The notes: generated by a model from the sequence alone, not told the origin. A stretch of DNA of 64,000 bases from DASQPR01 sp963831705 (GCA_963831705.1 CAWHRE010000005.1:186001-250000), one strand, 5' to 3'. Counted from the stretch's first letter, positions 16,012 to 25,420 are shown. Made by a program: numbers and translations.

Positions 16012-16566
16012 TCAGTTCATCGAGGGGTCGGACGGGAAGATCGCCACCGCTGCCATCAGGCCGCCCTGACGACGTAGGACCATCGGCCAGAGATCGTCCG
16101 GCCGGGCCACGAAGGCGTCACCCGGCAGAGCGTCGAACACGAACCACGATCCGGTCTCGATCTCCGACTCAAGCTGGCCTTCGCCCCAGCCGGCGTACCC
16201 GGCGAATACCCGTACGGCGGAGATCTTCTCGACCAGGGCCTCCGGGTCCTGGGACAGATCGAGCGTGCCGACCGAACCGGAGACCCGGTTGAAGCCGGCG
16301 ATCCGGCCGGTAGCCGAGCGAGACCTTGCGATGCAGATCGCCGCCTCCGGTTGCAGCGGTCCACCCTCGAACACGACGCTCGGATCGTCGGCGAGCAGGC
16401 CCCAGCCGTCCAGTACATCCGACACGGCCACCTCGGTGGCGCGGTTCAGCACGACACCGATCGAGCCGCCGGCCTCGTGCGCGACGACGAGAACCACCGT
16501 ACGTTCGAAGTTGGGGTCTTTCAGCGCGGGCGTTGCGACCAGCAGACGACCGGCCAGGGGTTCCAC
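16012..16566 (-). CDS. YqgE/AlgH family protein
   Basis: DUF179 family. The diagnostic blocks are LLVATPALKDPNFERTVVLV, SIGVVLNRATEVAV, FEGGPLQPEA and FAGYAGWGEGQLESEI. The family has a two-domain alpha/beta fold; its function is unresolved, although AlgH was linked to alginate regulation in Pseudomonas. GTG 16566 has GGGGGA six bases upstream and starts at the family N-terminus. ATG 16668 would add 34 poorly conserved residues. It stands alone, between the tRNA-Ala and the MTA phosphorylase gene. Confidence 0.92.
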   Translation of the reverse strand: MEPLAGRLLVATPALKDPNFERTVVLVVAHEAGGSIGVVLNRATEVAVSDVLDGWGLLADDPSVVFEGGPLQPEAAICIARSRSATGRIAGFNRVSGSVGTLDLSQDPEALVEKISAVRVFAGYAGWGEGQLESEIETGSWFVFDALPGDAFVARPDDLWPMVLRRQGGLMAAVAIFPSDPSMN

Positions 16567-16859
16567 GCCTATTCCCCCGATCCGGCCGAGGATGCGATCA
16601 CCGGCACCACTGTCGAGCGGTCCGCCCACGCGCTCTGGACGGGGACGGCCCTCATCCGATCCGGCCACCGCTTCACACTCCGTCCCGCGCCCAACCTACA
16701 AAACCGTGACGACACCTACAAAACCGCAACGACAAACGTCCAACCGCAAAGCCGACTGCCACATGCCAACCACGAAGCCAACCGCAACGCGAAGACGAAA
16801 CAAGACCGCCCTGCAACGCACCATAGCTTGCCAACCGGGCCCCGGCTAAGGTCTGTGGC
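16567..16859. other. Intergenic region with a 20-bp tandem duplication
   Basis: Between divergent yqgE and MTA phosphorylase genes. The plus strand of 16690-16810 is strikingly rich in A and C. ACCTACAAAACCGTGACGAC is repeated once with two changes (about 16694-16735). No gene is visible; it must hold the yqgE promoter. Confidence 0.55.
16847..16852 (+). promoter_or_regulatory. -10 element of a leaderless transcript (MTA phosphorylase)
   Basis: TAAGGT ends seven bases before GTG 16860, so transcription should begin at or next to the start codon. No ribosome site precedes the gene. Confidence 0.6.
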
Positions 16860-17663
16860 GTGACCGCAATCGCCGAAGTTGCCGTAATTGGAGGCTCCGG
16901 CCTTTACGCCCTTCTGGAAAATCCGGAGATTCACACGATAGAAACCCCGTACGGGGAACCATCGGGCGAGATCACGGTGGCTGTGGTCGGCGGACGGCGG
17001 GTCGCGTTCCTGCCCCGGCACGGCGTCGACCATCGATATCCGCCGCACCGGATTCCATATCGTGCGAATCTGTGGGCGCTGCGCGCGATCGGCGTACGCC
17101 AGGTCCTCGCGCCGTGTGCCGTCGGCGGCCTGCGGCCGGAACTCGGGCCGGGCACGTTCGTGGTGCCCGATCAGCTGATCGACCGGACGAGCGGCCGGAT
17201 TCAGACGTACTACGACGAAGGCGCCGTACACGTGAATTTCGCTGATCCGTACTGTCCCGTGGGCCGAGCGACCGCGCTCGCCGCGACCGCGAGGCACGGC
17301 ATCACCGCGACCGACGGCGGCGTCATGGTCGTGATCGAAGGGCCGCGCTTCTCGACGCGGGCCGAGTCGCGATGGATGACAGCGGCCGGCGGCGCTGTGA
17401 TCAACATGACCGGCCACCCGGAGGCGGTCCTCGCCCGTGAATTGGGTCTCTGTTACAGCTCGATCGCGCTCGTCACCGATCTGGATGCGGGCGTTGAGGG
17501 TGATGTCGGCGTGACGCACGAAGAAGTGTTCCGGGTGTTCGGCGAGAACACCGAGCGTCTACGGAACGTGCTTCTCGACGCGGTCGCCGCACTGCCGGAG
17601 GAGCGGACGTGCGCGTGCGGGCACGCACTCGACGGCCTCACGCTGCCCTTCGAGCTGCCGTAA
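16860..17663 (+). CDS. mtnP: S-methyl-5'-thioadenosine phosphorylase
   Basis: Purine nucleoside phosphorylase family 2 enzyme of 267 residues that splits methylthioadenosine (from polyamine synthesis) into adenine and methylthioribose-1-phosphate. Seen are the phosphate-binding GGSGLY at the N-terminus, LPRHGVDHRYPPHRIPYRAN, the VIEGPRFSTRAESR block, NMTGHPEAVLARELGLCYSS and the purine-site VTDLDAG (aspartates consistent with 6-aminopurines). Start GTG 16860 is probably leaderless. Convergent with the kinase gene with a 5-base gap. Confidence 0.92.
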   Translation: MTAIAEVAVIGGSGLYALLENPEIHTIETPYGEPSGEITVAVVGGRRVAFLPRHGVDHRYPPHRIPYRANLWALRAIGVRQVLAPCAVGGLRPELGPGTFVVPDQLIDRTSGRIQTYYDEGAVHVNFADPYCPVGRATALAATARHGITATDGGVMVVIEGPRFSTRAESRWMTAAGGAVINMTGHPEAVLARELGLCYSSIALVTDLDAGVEGDVGVTHEEVFRVFGENTERLRNVLLDAVAALPEERTCACGHALDGLTLPFELP

Positions 17664-17668
17664 CCGGG

Positions 17669-19297
17669 CTACTGCACGTTGCAGGATGATCCGTTCACGG
17701 TGAAGCGGCCCGGGGTCTGGTCGGTGTTGCCGTGTTCGGTGCCGAGGAACCCCAGCGTCACGGCCCCGCCGACCGGTACCGCCCGGTTGTAGGACGTGCC
17801 CTCGACCGTCACCGACGTGCCGTCCTGACTCCACTGACCGTTCCAACCACCGCCGACTTTCTGGCCGTCGGCCAGTTCGAAGTGAAGCGTCCAGCCGTCG
17901 ATTGCGGCGGTCCCGGTGTTAATGATCGTCACCTGCGCGGTGAAGCCGAACACCCACTGCGACAGCACCTCGTAGTCGACTCGGCACGAGACGTCTGCCG
18001 CTGCCTTCGTGTGTTTCGGCGTGGGCTTCGGCGCGACCGCGGCGTGCGTCCCGGTCGCGGTCGGACCAGGAGCGGGCGGGGTCGCGCTCGGATCGGCCTG
18101 ATGCAGCGACGCCCAGGCAAGAACACCAACCAAAGCGGCCAGGAGTACGGCCGGCAGCGCGAACATCCCGCGCCCGCGCCGTCGCTGTCGTCCCTGCCCG
18201 GCGGCTGCCACAGTCGCGGCCGGTGTGCCGGACACCGGGACCTCGGCCCGGACCGACGGTGGCGGCGACGCGAAGCCGTGCGCAAGCACTCTCGTACCGG
18301 TCGGGCTGCGCAGCTCCTCAACGGCCGGGAACTCGGCCAGTGGAACCGCACCGTGCACCGCCGGACGGGCACGCGGATCGCCGGCGCGGGCGATCGCGGC
18401 GAGTTCCGTGCTCACCTCGGCGGCCGTCGGCCGGGCGGCCGGATCCACCGCGAGCGCACGTTGGCACAGCGTGATCAGATGCGGCGGCATCCCGGGGATC
18501 GCCGGAAGCGGTGCCGGCGGCACGTACTGGTGTGCCGACAGCATCTGAGTCGTGGTCTCCGACGCCCAGGGAAGCCGGCCGGACACCATCTGATACATCA
18601 CGAGTCCGAGCCCGTACACGTCGGTGGCCGGCAGTGTCGGGCCGCCGGAGAGACGTTCGGGTGCGAGGTACGCGGGTGTACCGAAGATCTGCGTGTCAGC
18701 CGCTTCGCCCGGCGATGCGGAGATGCCGAAGTCGATCACTTTCACGCCGTCCACGCACAGCATGATGTTGGACGGCGTGACATCGCGGTGCACGACGCCG
18801 TACTGGTGTGCGGCCGAGAGCGCCGCCCCGACCTGCGCTCCGATTCCGGCCGCGGTCGGCCAGGACAACGGGCCACGTAACAGCACCTGCGCGAGCGACG
18901 AACCTTCCACGAGTTCCATCACGATGTACGGCGTCACCGTCCCGCGGGCGTCCACGCTTTCGCCATAGTCGTACACGTTCGCGATGTACGGATGAGTGAT
19001 CCGGGCGATCGCCATCGCCTCCCGGCGGACGCGGTCGACGAATGCTCCGTCGGTCGGCGTAGCGCCGGTCGACCGCCCGGCCGCCGGGACGGTGGCGGAC
19101 ATCAGCTTGACCGCGATCGGCCGGGCCAGCACATCGTCGTGGCCCCGCCAGACGATCGACATGCCACCGGCCGCGATCGGCGAAATCAGCCGATAGCGCC
19201 CGTCGAGCACCGCGGTGCCGTTTGGCGTACCTGCTGCCACCCGCCCCCGCGGCCCCATCGGTGGCACCGTCCCGGTCACGGTTACAGCGTGGCACAA
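17669..19297 (-). CDS. Membrane Ser/Thr protein kinase with extracellular CBM2
   Basis: A 542-residue PknB-type receptor kinase. The kinase domain (about 34-300) has the glycine loop IAAGGMSIVWRG, IAVKLM lysine, HRDVTPSNIM, DFG and FGTPAYLAPE. The usual lysine of HRDxKPxN is threonine. A basic stretch and membrane helix (FALPAVLLAALVGVLAWASL) follow near 385-405, then a Pro/Thr linker and a CBM2 domain (about 440-542) with WTLHFELADGQ, WNGQW and a likely disulfide between DVSC and NGSSC. The layout places a cellulose-binding module outside the cell, so it may sense cellulose or chitin. The start may be later, at the MGPRGR methionine. Confidence 0.92.
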   Translation of the reverse strand: MCHAVTVTGTVPPMGPRGRVAAGTPNGTAVLDGRYRLISPIAAGGMSIVWRGHDDVLARPIAVKLMSATVPAAGRSTGATPTDGAFVDRVRREAMAIARITHPYIANVYDYGESVDARGTVTPYIVMELVEGSSLAQVLLRGPLSWPTAAGIGAQVGAALSAAHQYGVVHRDVTPSNIMLCVDGVKVIDFGISASPGEAADTQIFGTPAYLAPERLSGGPTLPATDVYGLGLVMYQMVSGRLPWASETTTQMLSAHQYVPPAPLPAIPGMPPHLITLCQRALAVDPAARPTAAEVSTELAAIARAGDPRARPAVHGAVPLAEFPAVEELRSPTGTRVLAHGFASPPPSVRAEVPVSGTPAATVAAAGQGRQRRRGRGMFALPAVLLAALVGVLAWASLHQADPSATPPAPGPTATGTHAAVAPKPTPKHTKAAADVSCRVDYEVLSQWVFGFTAQVTIINTGTAAIDGWTLHFELADGQKVGGGWNGQWSQDGTSVTVEGTSYNRAVPVGGAVTLGFLGTEHGNTDQTPGRFTVNGSSCNVQ

Positions 19298-19351
19298 GTC
19301 GGATATTCGTCTGCGAAATCGGCACCAATTGGGACCTTGTGGTTACGCGCG

Positions 19352-19380
19352 TGACGCCGTGAGTTGGTCCGCGCTAGTAT
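19352..19380 (+). promoter_or_regulatory. ssrA promoter
   Basis: TGACGC (19352) and TAGTAT (19375) with a 17-base spacer, placing the start about 25 bases before mature tmRNA. Confidence 0.6.
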
Positions 19381-19411
19381 CAAGAAGCAAGATCTGCGGC
19401 AACAACCCTTC

Positions 19412-19779
19412 GGGGGTGACAGGTTTCGACTCTGTACGTTGCGGTAGGGGAAGCGAGCCGAGGAAGCCAACGTCGCCTCGTTAATCGTCGTTGGAAACCA
19501 ATAAGCGCCAATTCAAATCGCGCTAACTACGCTCTCGCTGCCTAAGCGATAAGCGTGGTCGTCGGTCTGGGAGTGTCTCCGGCCCAGTAACCGGCGTCAG
19601 CTAGGAGACTGGCCAAGCGGATCCGGTCACGGGGTCCGTACGGTGAGATTAATTGTGGCTGGGCCCGTCATCTCAACTCGCTCGCGTGATTGAGAGGGCC
19701 GAGGATGGCATAGCGGGCTGCGCTCGGAGAAGTCCTATCAAACCGGCGGAGGACCCGGGTTCGATTCCCGGCACCTCCA
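19412..19779 (+). ncRNA. ssrA: tmRNA
   Basis: 368-base transfer-messenger RNA that rescues stalled ribosomes. The 5' end GGGGGTG pairs with the 3' CACCTCC; the T-arm GACCCGGGTTCGATTCCCGG closes the tRNA-like part. The tag frame at 19507-19545 reads ANSNRANYALAA then TAA; the ALAA end is the degradation signal. Pseudoknot-forming GC blocks surround the frame. SmpB, its partner, is encoded next door on the other strand. Confidence 0.96.
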
Positions 19780-19781
19780 CG

Positions 19782-19827
19782 AACGACTACGGCGTCACCT
19801 TCACAAGGGGGTGGCGCCGTTGTCGTT
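19782..19827. terminator. Bidirectional terminator between ssrA and smpB
   Basis: 18-base arms AACGACTACGGCGTCACC and GGTGGCGCCGTTGTCGTT with two mismatches and a 10-base loop. It overlaps the smpB stop codon. Confidence 0.88.
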
Positions 19828-20305
19828 AGTCGTCCCGACCCTTGGAGCGGCGGCCGAGGGCTCGTGTGATCTCCCGGTTCGCATCGCGTTCGGCCAGGTC
19901 GTTCCGCTTGTCGTACGACTTCTTACCGCGCGCCAAGCCCAACTCGACCTTCGCCCAGCCGTCCGAGAAGTACAGCGACAGCGGTACGAGCGTCAGCCCA
20001 TCTGCGTTGATCTTGCTGATCAGCTTGTTCATCTCAACCCGCTTGAGCAGCAGCTTGCGCGTACGGCGGGGCTCGTGATTGGTCCAGGTGCCTAGCGTGT
20101 ACTCCGGGATGTGCACCTGATACAGCATGAGCTCGCCACTGCTCTCGCCCGCGAATCCGTCGACCAGCGACGCCCGGCCGGCGCGCAGCGACTTGACCTC
20201 GGTGCCGGTCAGGACGAGTCCGGCCTCGACGGTCTCGAGGATCGCATAATCGTGACGCGCCTTCTTATTGGACGCGACGAGCTTGCGACCTTTCTCCCTG
20301 GGCAT
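19826..20305 (-). CDS. smpB: SsrA-binding protein SmpB
   Basis: 159 residues. It binds the tRNA-like part of tmRNA and carries it to stalled ribosomes. Diagnostic are KLVASNKKARHDYAILE, TGTEVKSLRAGRASL, the LKR-LLLKRVEMNKLI block and a basic C-terminal tail (KKSYDKRNDLAERDANREI...RRSKGR). Convergent with ssrA. The M23 peptidase gene lies upstream on the same strand. Confidence 0.97.
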   Translation of the reverse strand: MPREKGRKLVASNKKARHDYAILETVEAGLVLTGTEVKSLRAGRASLVDGFAGESSGELMLYQVHIPEYTLGTWTNHEPRRTRKLLLKRVEMNKLISKINADGLTLVPLSLYFSDGWAKVELGLARGKKSYDKRNDLAERDANREITRALGRRSKGRDD

Positions 20306-20377
20306 CCGGCTATCGTACCGACTCGGGCCGGTCGACCGCGAAGTCCACCAACGCGACGATCAACAGGCTGGCGGGTA

Positions 20378-21758
20378 CTAGCAGAAGCAAGCCGGCAACC
20401 AGGTCAACGGTTGGACCGGGGTGCCGTCGATGCGTACTTCGAAGTGCAGGTGGTACCCGGTCGCCGCGCCGGTCTCGCCGACCAGCCCGATGACCTGACC
20501 GGTCTTCACGTACTGCCCGGCGTGCACCATGATCCGCGACTGGTGGCCGTAGCAGTTGGCGATTTCCTTGCCGTGGTTGGCGCCCGGTCCGGTGTACAGG
20601 CCGGTGTCGATGCACGTGTAGTTGCCGTAGCCGCCGTCCCAGCCGGCACGAATCACCCGGCCGCCCCGAGCGGCGTGGATCGGCGTTCCACCGGGATCGG
20701 CAATGTCCACGCCGGCATGCAGCTGCCATCGCTTGTAGATCGGGTCGAACCGCATGCCGAAGTTGCTGCTCTTCCAGCCGTGGATCGGCATGATGAAGTA
20801 GCCGGACGTGCCTTTGGGCGCCTTCGCCGTGGTACCGGATCCGCTCTTGGATCCCTGCGTGGAGCGAGCCGCTGCGGCTCGATCAGCCGCCGCCTGAGCC
20901 TTCAACTGCGCGGTGATCTGATCGTTCTCGCGCTGCAACGCCTGGTATTCGGCCAGCACGGATGACTTGTTCTTCAGCGCGGCCGTAAGCGCGGCTTGGC
21001 GCTCAGCGCTTCGCGCTGATCAGGGCAACCAACTTGTTCACCGCATCCGTCGTGCTCTGTGCAGCCGCCGCCGCACCTTGCGCCCGCTCCACCGCACTCA
21101 CCGCGGTCTTCTGCGCGGTCGCCGACTTCTGCGCCGCGGTGTGGGCCGCCACCAGGGCCTGCTTCGCAACCTGTTCGGACGCGAGATAGGTATTCAGCGT
21201 TCTGCGCTGATCGGCGAGGACCTCGTTCGCGAGGTCGAAATGATCGAGGACTTCGCCCGGCGCGCCGCTGGCCAGCAACGAGTCCAGGCCGAGGAATGCG
21301 CTGCCCTGATAGACCGAGGTCACGAGATTGCTGATCGTGGCCTGCTGCGAGATCACCCGGTTGTTGTCTTCGACCACGGTCTGATTCGCCGCCACGACCG
21401 CCTGCTGGGCCGCTACCCACGCTGCGTTCGCCTGATCCGCGTTCACCCGCGCGGCGACGAGGACGCCGTTCGCGGTCGCAAGGTCCGTACGCGCACCGTC
21501 CAACTCGGCGTTGGCCGTGGCATACGCCGCCGCGGCCGCCTGCACCGTCGCGCTCGCCCCTTCGTACAGCGAGTTCGCATCCGCCAGCGCTTGCGCCAGG
21601 GCGGCTTTGCGAGCCGTCAGGTCGCTCGACGAATCGGCCAGTACGTAGTGGACCGACGGCGCGCCGGTTGATGGTTGTTCGTCGCCGCACACGGTCAGGC
21701 CCGCCACGGCGAGCAGCGCGCAGGCACCGAGCGTCGTCCACCGTCGAAATCCGGTCAT
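20378..21758 (-). pseudogene. M23 family peptidase with coiled coil, broken by a frameshift
   Basis: Exported murein endopeptidase of the EnvC/FtsEX-partner type. The first part (to TGA near 21003) has a signal sequence and a long alanine-rich coiled coil ending VNKLVALISAKR. The second part continues the coiled coil (QAALTAALKNKSSVLAEYQ) and then an M23 domain with HAGVD and HLHFE zinc motifs. Removing one T near 21004 joins them as SAKRERQAALTAAL, about 459 residues. If not a sequencing error, only a GTG-initiated (20959) cytosolic M23 fragment could be made. Its place beside ftsEX suggests a role in septal murein cleavage. Confidence 0.85.
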
Positions 21759-21891
21759 CCGCCACCCCGCGTTCGCCGCTCAGCTCACTCCGGCACCATC
21801 GGTCCTTCAGGCACCTTTAACCATTCAAGCACCAATTAGCACGATAAGCGACAATCATCGCAAAAGCGGAGAAAGAATCACCAAGAACACA

Positions 21892-21933
21892 AAGATGCCG
21901 GGGTACGCCCAACTTGGCGTACCCCGGCATCTT
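21892..21933. terminator. Terminator after ftsX
   Basis: Perfect 18-base stem AAGATGCCGGGGTACGCC / GGCGTACCCCGGCATCTT with a 6-base loop, 17 bases after the ftsX stop. It separates ftsEX from the M23 gene, which must then have its own promoter. Confidence 0.92.
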
Positions 21934-21949
21934 GATTTGGATCTTGTGG

Positions 21950-22830
21950 TTACTTCTTGATGTAGACGCGCAGCGTGATCCAGCCGGTCACGCCGGATAC
22001 AAGCGCTCCGGCCAGCAACAAGTAGCCGCCGACTTGATAGATGGTGCTCCACTCGATCTCGCCCAGGATATTTCGCAAAGCGCTGAGCGACCCGTCGATC
22101 AGGAACACCTTCGCGCAGACGATTCCGACAAAGCCGAGGATCGCGCCGAGCACGCCGGCGAACATCGCTTCGAGCACGAACGGCGCCTGGATGAACCAGT
22201 TGGACGCGCCGACGAGCTTCATGACGGCAACCTCCCGCCGTTTGCTGTACGCCGCGACCTGGATCGTGTTGGCGACCAGCAGCAACGCCGCGAGTCCCTG
22301 GGCGATCGCCAGGACCAGCGCGCCGTTCTGCACCGCGCTGAGGACGTTGAAGACCTTCTGTAGCAGGACCGCCTGGTTCTGGATCGACGTCACATGGGGC
22401 TCGCTCGTGAATTGCGAGTTGAACTTCGAGAAGTCGTCGGGGTTCTTGAGCTTCACCCGGACCGATGGCGGCAGATCCTGAGCGGACGTCGCACCGACCA
22501 GGTTCGGATATTCGGCGCCATCCGCCTTCTGGAACTCCACATACGCCATTTGCTGCGTGATCAGGTGTGCGGATTTCACCAGCGGGTCCTGGCCGATTTT
22601 CGCGGCGAGCGCTTGCTGGTCGGCGGGCTGGGTGGTCTTGTCCATGTAGACCGAGACCGACAGGTTCCCGACGAAGACCTTCTTCATCTCGTCGATCTGG
22701 TGATACATCACCAAGGCTCGCACCGAGCATGGAAGAGAGACACGGTCATCGTGATGATCATGGCAATCGTCATCGTCACGTTTCGCCACAGGCCGATCAT
22801 GACCTCGGACAGGACGTACTTCGCGCGCAT
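21950..22830 (-). CDS. ftsX: Cell division protein FtsX (two frameshifts near the start)
   Basis: Permease-like partner of FtsE; the pair controls septal peptidoglycan hydrolases. The N-terminus from ATG 22830 reads MRAKYVLSEVMIGLWRNVTM and the first membrane helix; two extra T bases (near 22729 and 22712) then interrupt the frame. Deleting both restores TVSLSMLGASLVMYHQIDEM and a full 292-residue protein with an extracellular loop, three C-terminal helices and the PFVLEAMFAGVLGAILG block. As written it cannot be translated from 22830; a shorter frame starts at GTG 22789. Confidence 0.9.
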
Positions 22831-22902
22831 CGGCGTGGAATTCCCTTCAGATCTTCAGCCCGAATTACCTACGTGCAGCCTTGCCCCGACTTGCGGGTCG
22901 GC

Positions 22903-23583
22903 TCAGCCGTAGACACCACGCGGCTGGTCGCGCACGATCTTGCCGCCCTCGATCTCGATGACGCGGCGGCGCATCTGGTTAACGATGTTCGAGTCGTGGG
23001 TGACCATGACGACCGTTGTCCCGGTGCGGTTGATCCGGTCCAGCAGACGCATGATCTCGATGGATGTATCCGGGTCGAGGTTTCCGGTCGGCTCGTCCGC
23101 GAGCAGGATCAGCGGACGGTTCACGAACGCGCGCGCGACGGCCACACGCTGCTGCTCACCACCGGACAGCTCGTGCGGGTAGCGGTGCTCCTTGCCGCCC
23201 AGGCCGACCAGCTCCAGCACCTCGGGCACGACGCGCCGGGCGACCGCCTGCGTCTTGCCGATCACCTCGAGCGCGAACGCCACGTTCTCGTACGCGGTCT
23301 TCGTCGGCAGCAGCCGGAAGTCCTGGAAGACGCAGCCGATCGAGCGGCGGAAGTTGGGGATGCGCCACGAGCGCATGCCAGTGACGTCCTTGTCGTTGAC
23401 GACGACCTTGCCCTTCGTGGGCTCGACCTCGTGCAACAGGAGCTTGACGATCGTGGACTTACCGGAGCCGGACGGCCCGATGAAGAACACGAAATCGCCC
23501 TTGTCGATCGAGACCGACACTCCATCGAGCGATGGGCGCGCCGCCTTTGGGTAAGTCTTCGTCACGTTCTCGAGCCGAATCAC
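22903..23583 (-). CDS. ftsE: Cell division ATP-binding protein FtsE
   Basis: ABC ATPase of 226 residues that works with FtsX. Walker A GPSGSGKST, Q-loop, LSGGEQQRVAVARA signature and LLADEPTGNLDP Walker B are all present. I chose GTG 23583 (VIRLENVTKTYP), the family start, which also fits the promoter: TTGGCG, 16 bases, TAAACT, 7 bases, GTG. The upstream in-frame ATG (23607) would lie in that promoter. ftsX follows after about 70 bases. Confidence 0.97.
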   Translation of the reverse strand: MIRLENVTKTYPKAARPSLDGVSVSIDKGDFVFFIGPSGSGKSTIVKLLLHEVEPTKGKVVVNDKDVTGMRSWRIPNFRRSIGCVFQDFRLLPTKTAYENVAFALEVIGKTQAVARRVVPEVLELVGLGGKEHRYPHELSGGEQQRVAVARAFVNRPLILLADEPTGNLDPDTSIEIMRLLDRINRTGTTVVMVTHDSNIVNQMRRRVIEIEGGKIVRDQPRGVYG

Positions 23584-23590
23584 GCAGGGG

Positions 23591-23618
23591 AGTTTACGCG
23601 GTGTCACTGATTCGCCAA
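23591..23618 (-). promoter_or_regulatory. ftsE promoter, leaderless
   Basis: TTGGCG (23618-23613), 16-base spacer, TAAACT (23596-23591), then seven bases to GTG 23583. It is the best promoter match in the window. Confidence 0.72.
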
Positions 23619-23733
23619 GTCCGCCATCCTGGGCCAGGCGACGCAGCCGGGTCCATAATCAGGGCGAAAAGGGCACAAAATCCCGCAGATTATCAGTGAT
23701 CTGGATCACAGACTGGCATAACGCTCGGGTGTG

Positions 23734-24855
23734 TTACGCGGCTTGAACTTCGCGTTCACGCTGCTTGCGCCACTTGATCCCGGCTTCGATGAAATCGTCG
23801 ATTTCGCCGTCAAAAACAGCGCTCGGGTTTCCGACCTCGTGTTCCGTGCGGAGATCCTTCACCATCTGGTATGGGTGAAGCACGTACGAGCGCATCTGAT
23901 CGCCCCATGAGCCCATCACATCGCCGCGGAGTGCATCCATTTTCGCGGCTTCTTCGGCTTTCTTCACGGCGAGTAACTTCGCCCGCAGCACGAGCAACGC
24001 CGAGGCCTTGTTCTGGAGCTGTGAGCGTTCGTTCTGGCACGAGACCACGATGCCCGTCGGAATGTGGGTGAGTCGGACCGCGGAGTCGGTCGTGTTGACA
24101 CCCTGACCGCCGGGGCCGGACGCGCGAAAGACGTCGACCCGGATCTCGTCGTCCGGGATGTCGATCGCATCGGTCTGCTCGACCACGGGGACCACTTCGA
24201 TCGCCGCGAAACTGGTCTGCCGCCGACCCTGGTTGTCGAACGGGCTGATCCGGACCAGCCGGTGCGTACCCTGCTCGACCGAAAGCGTCCCGTACGCGTA
24301 CGGCGACTTGACCGCGAACGTAGCCGACTTGATGCCGGCCTCTTCGGCGTAGGACGTGTCGAAGACGTCGGTCGAGTACCCGTGCCGCTCGGCCCATCGC
24401 AGGTACATGCGGAGCAGCATCTCGGCGAAGTCGGCCGCATCGACGCCACCGGCGCCCGAGCGGATCGTCACGAGCGCTTCCCGGGCGTCGTACTCGCCGG
24501 ACAGGAGCGTCCGGATCTCCAGCTCCTCGATCGCCTTGCGCAACGACGCGATCTCGGTGACCACCTCGGCAAGGGAATCCGGGTCGGACTCGTCCTGTGC
24601 GAGATCCAGCAGCACGCCGGTGTCATCGAGTCGGCCACGAAGGCGCTCGACCTTGCCGATTTCGGACTGAACGTACGACAGCTTGGACGTGACCTGCTGA
24701 GCGCGTGCCTGGTCGTCCCAGAGCGACGGAACGGAAGCAGCCGCTTCCAGCTCGTCCTTCTCCTTGCGCATCCGGGGCAGATCAAGGACGGCCTCAACGG
24801 CACGCAGGATCTGGTCGAGGCTCTTCAGCTGCTCGTGGTAATCAACTTCGGTCAC
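23734..24855 (-). CDS. prfB: Peptide chain release factor 2
   Basis: 373-residue class I release factor that ends translation at UGA and UAA. The GPGGQGVN loop (Q251) drives peptidyl-tRNA hydrolysis and the ISPF tripeptide reads the stop codon. The gene is one open frame with no programmed-frameshift leader, as is usual in actinobacteria. GTG 24855 is preceded by TACTGT eight bases upstream, which overlaps an inverted repeat. ftsE follows on the same strand. Confidence 0.97.
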   Translation of the reverse strand: MTEVDYHEQLKSLDQILRAVEAVLDLPRMRKEKDELEAAASVPSLWDDQARAQQVTSKLSYVQSEIGKVERLRGRLDDTGVLLDLAQDESDPDSLAEVVTEIASLRKAIEELEIRTLLSGEYDAREALVTIRSGAGGVDAADFAEMLLRMYLRWAERHGYSTDVFDTSYAEEAGIKSATFAVKSPYAYGTLSVEQGTHRLVRISPFDNQGRRQTSFAAIEVVPVVEQTDAIDIPDDEIRVDVFRASGPGGQGVNTTDSAVRLTHIPTGIVVSCQNERSQLQNKASALLVLRAKLLAVKKAEEAAKMDALRGDVMGSWGDQMRSYVLHPYQMVKDLRTEHEVGNPSAVFDGEIDDFIEAGIKWRKQREREVQAA

Positions 24856-24865
24856 AGGAGATAAC

Positions 24866-24880
24866 AGTACGTCGCGTACT
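24866..24880. promoter_or_regulatory. Inverted repeat over the prfB -10 region
   Basis: AGTACG-TCG-CGTACT (6-base arms) overlaps the probable -10 TACTGT just before prfB and 25 bases after the PadR gene. It could be an operator or chance. Confidence 0.4.
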
Positions 24881-24904
24881 TGATCAACCGCGCGCCTATT
24901 CCGC

Positions 24905-25420
24905 TTAGCTGGTGGGTGCGGATTTCAGCCATGCGAGCGCGGCTTTGTGGTACCCGACCGCGAAGTCCTGCGCGGCGGCCGCGAACGACTCCCCTTCGGC
25001 CCGCATCCCCTTTGCGGTCTCGCGGATATCGGCGAGCGCCTGGGTGTGATAAGCCGTCGCCTCTTCGTATGTCTCTTTCAGAGCGGTCGGCTTCTGGAAC
25101 GCGCCGAACGCGGTGCGCAGCGCGACCGGGTTGCGTACGGCCTCGTGGCCGGCATCCTCGGCGAGCCAGCGCGCAAACGCTCGCTTTCCGGCGGGCGTGA
25201 TCGCGTACGGCTGGCTGGACCGCGCACCCGGCTTCCCCAATCGGACATATCCCATCGTGGCAAGCGCCGGAAGCTCCCGGTAAACCTGACTCCGCGTCAT
25301 CGACCAGAACGAGCCGAGGCGTCGGACGGCTTCCGCCATTAACTGTCCGCCGGTCATAGGACCATCGTGGAGCAGGCCGAGAAGCGCGGCCGCTGTCGCA
25401 TTTACTCCGGTGTCTGGCAT
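24905..25420 (-). CDS. PadR family transcriptional regulator
   Basis: 171-residue regulator with an N-terminal winged helix (AAALLGLLHDGPMTGGQLMAEA, MTRSQVYRELPALATMGYVRL) and a C-terminal helical dimer domain (Vir-like). The start MPDTGVN at 25420 fits the family; longer frames extend into the divergent promoter region. A TATACT at about 25460 could serve as -10. Its effector and targets are unknown; it is divergent from the ROK regulator gene. Confidence 0.9.
   Translation of the reverse strand: MPDTGVNATAAALLGLLHDGPMTGGQLMAEAVRRLGSFWSMTRSQVYRELPALATMGYVRLGKPGARSSQPYAITPAGKRAFARWLAEDAGHEAVRNPVALRTAFGAFQKPTALKETYEEATAYHTQALADIRETAKGMRAEGESFAAAAQDFAVGYHKAALAWLKSAPTS

Noticed and set aside
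20378..21758. Two separate genes (coiled-coil protein plus M23 peptidase)
   Set aside because: The coiled coil continues without a break across the frame change and a single T removal joins both; still possible if the insertion is real, hence annotated as a broken gene.
23734..24855. Programmed frameshift in prfB
   Set aside because: The gene is one open frame; no early UGA with a slippery site is present.
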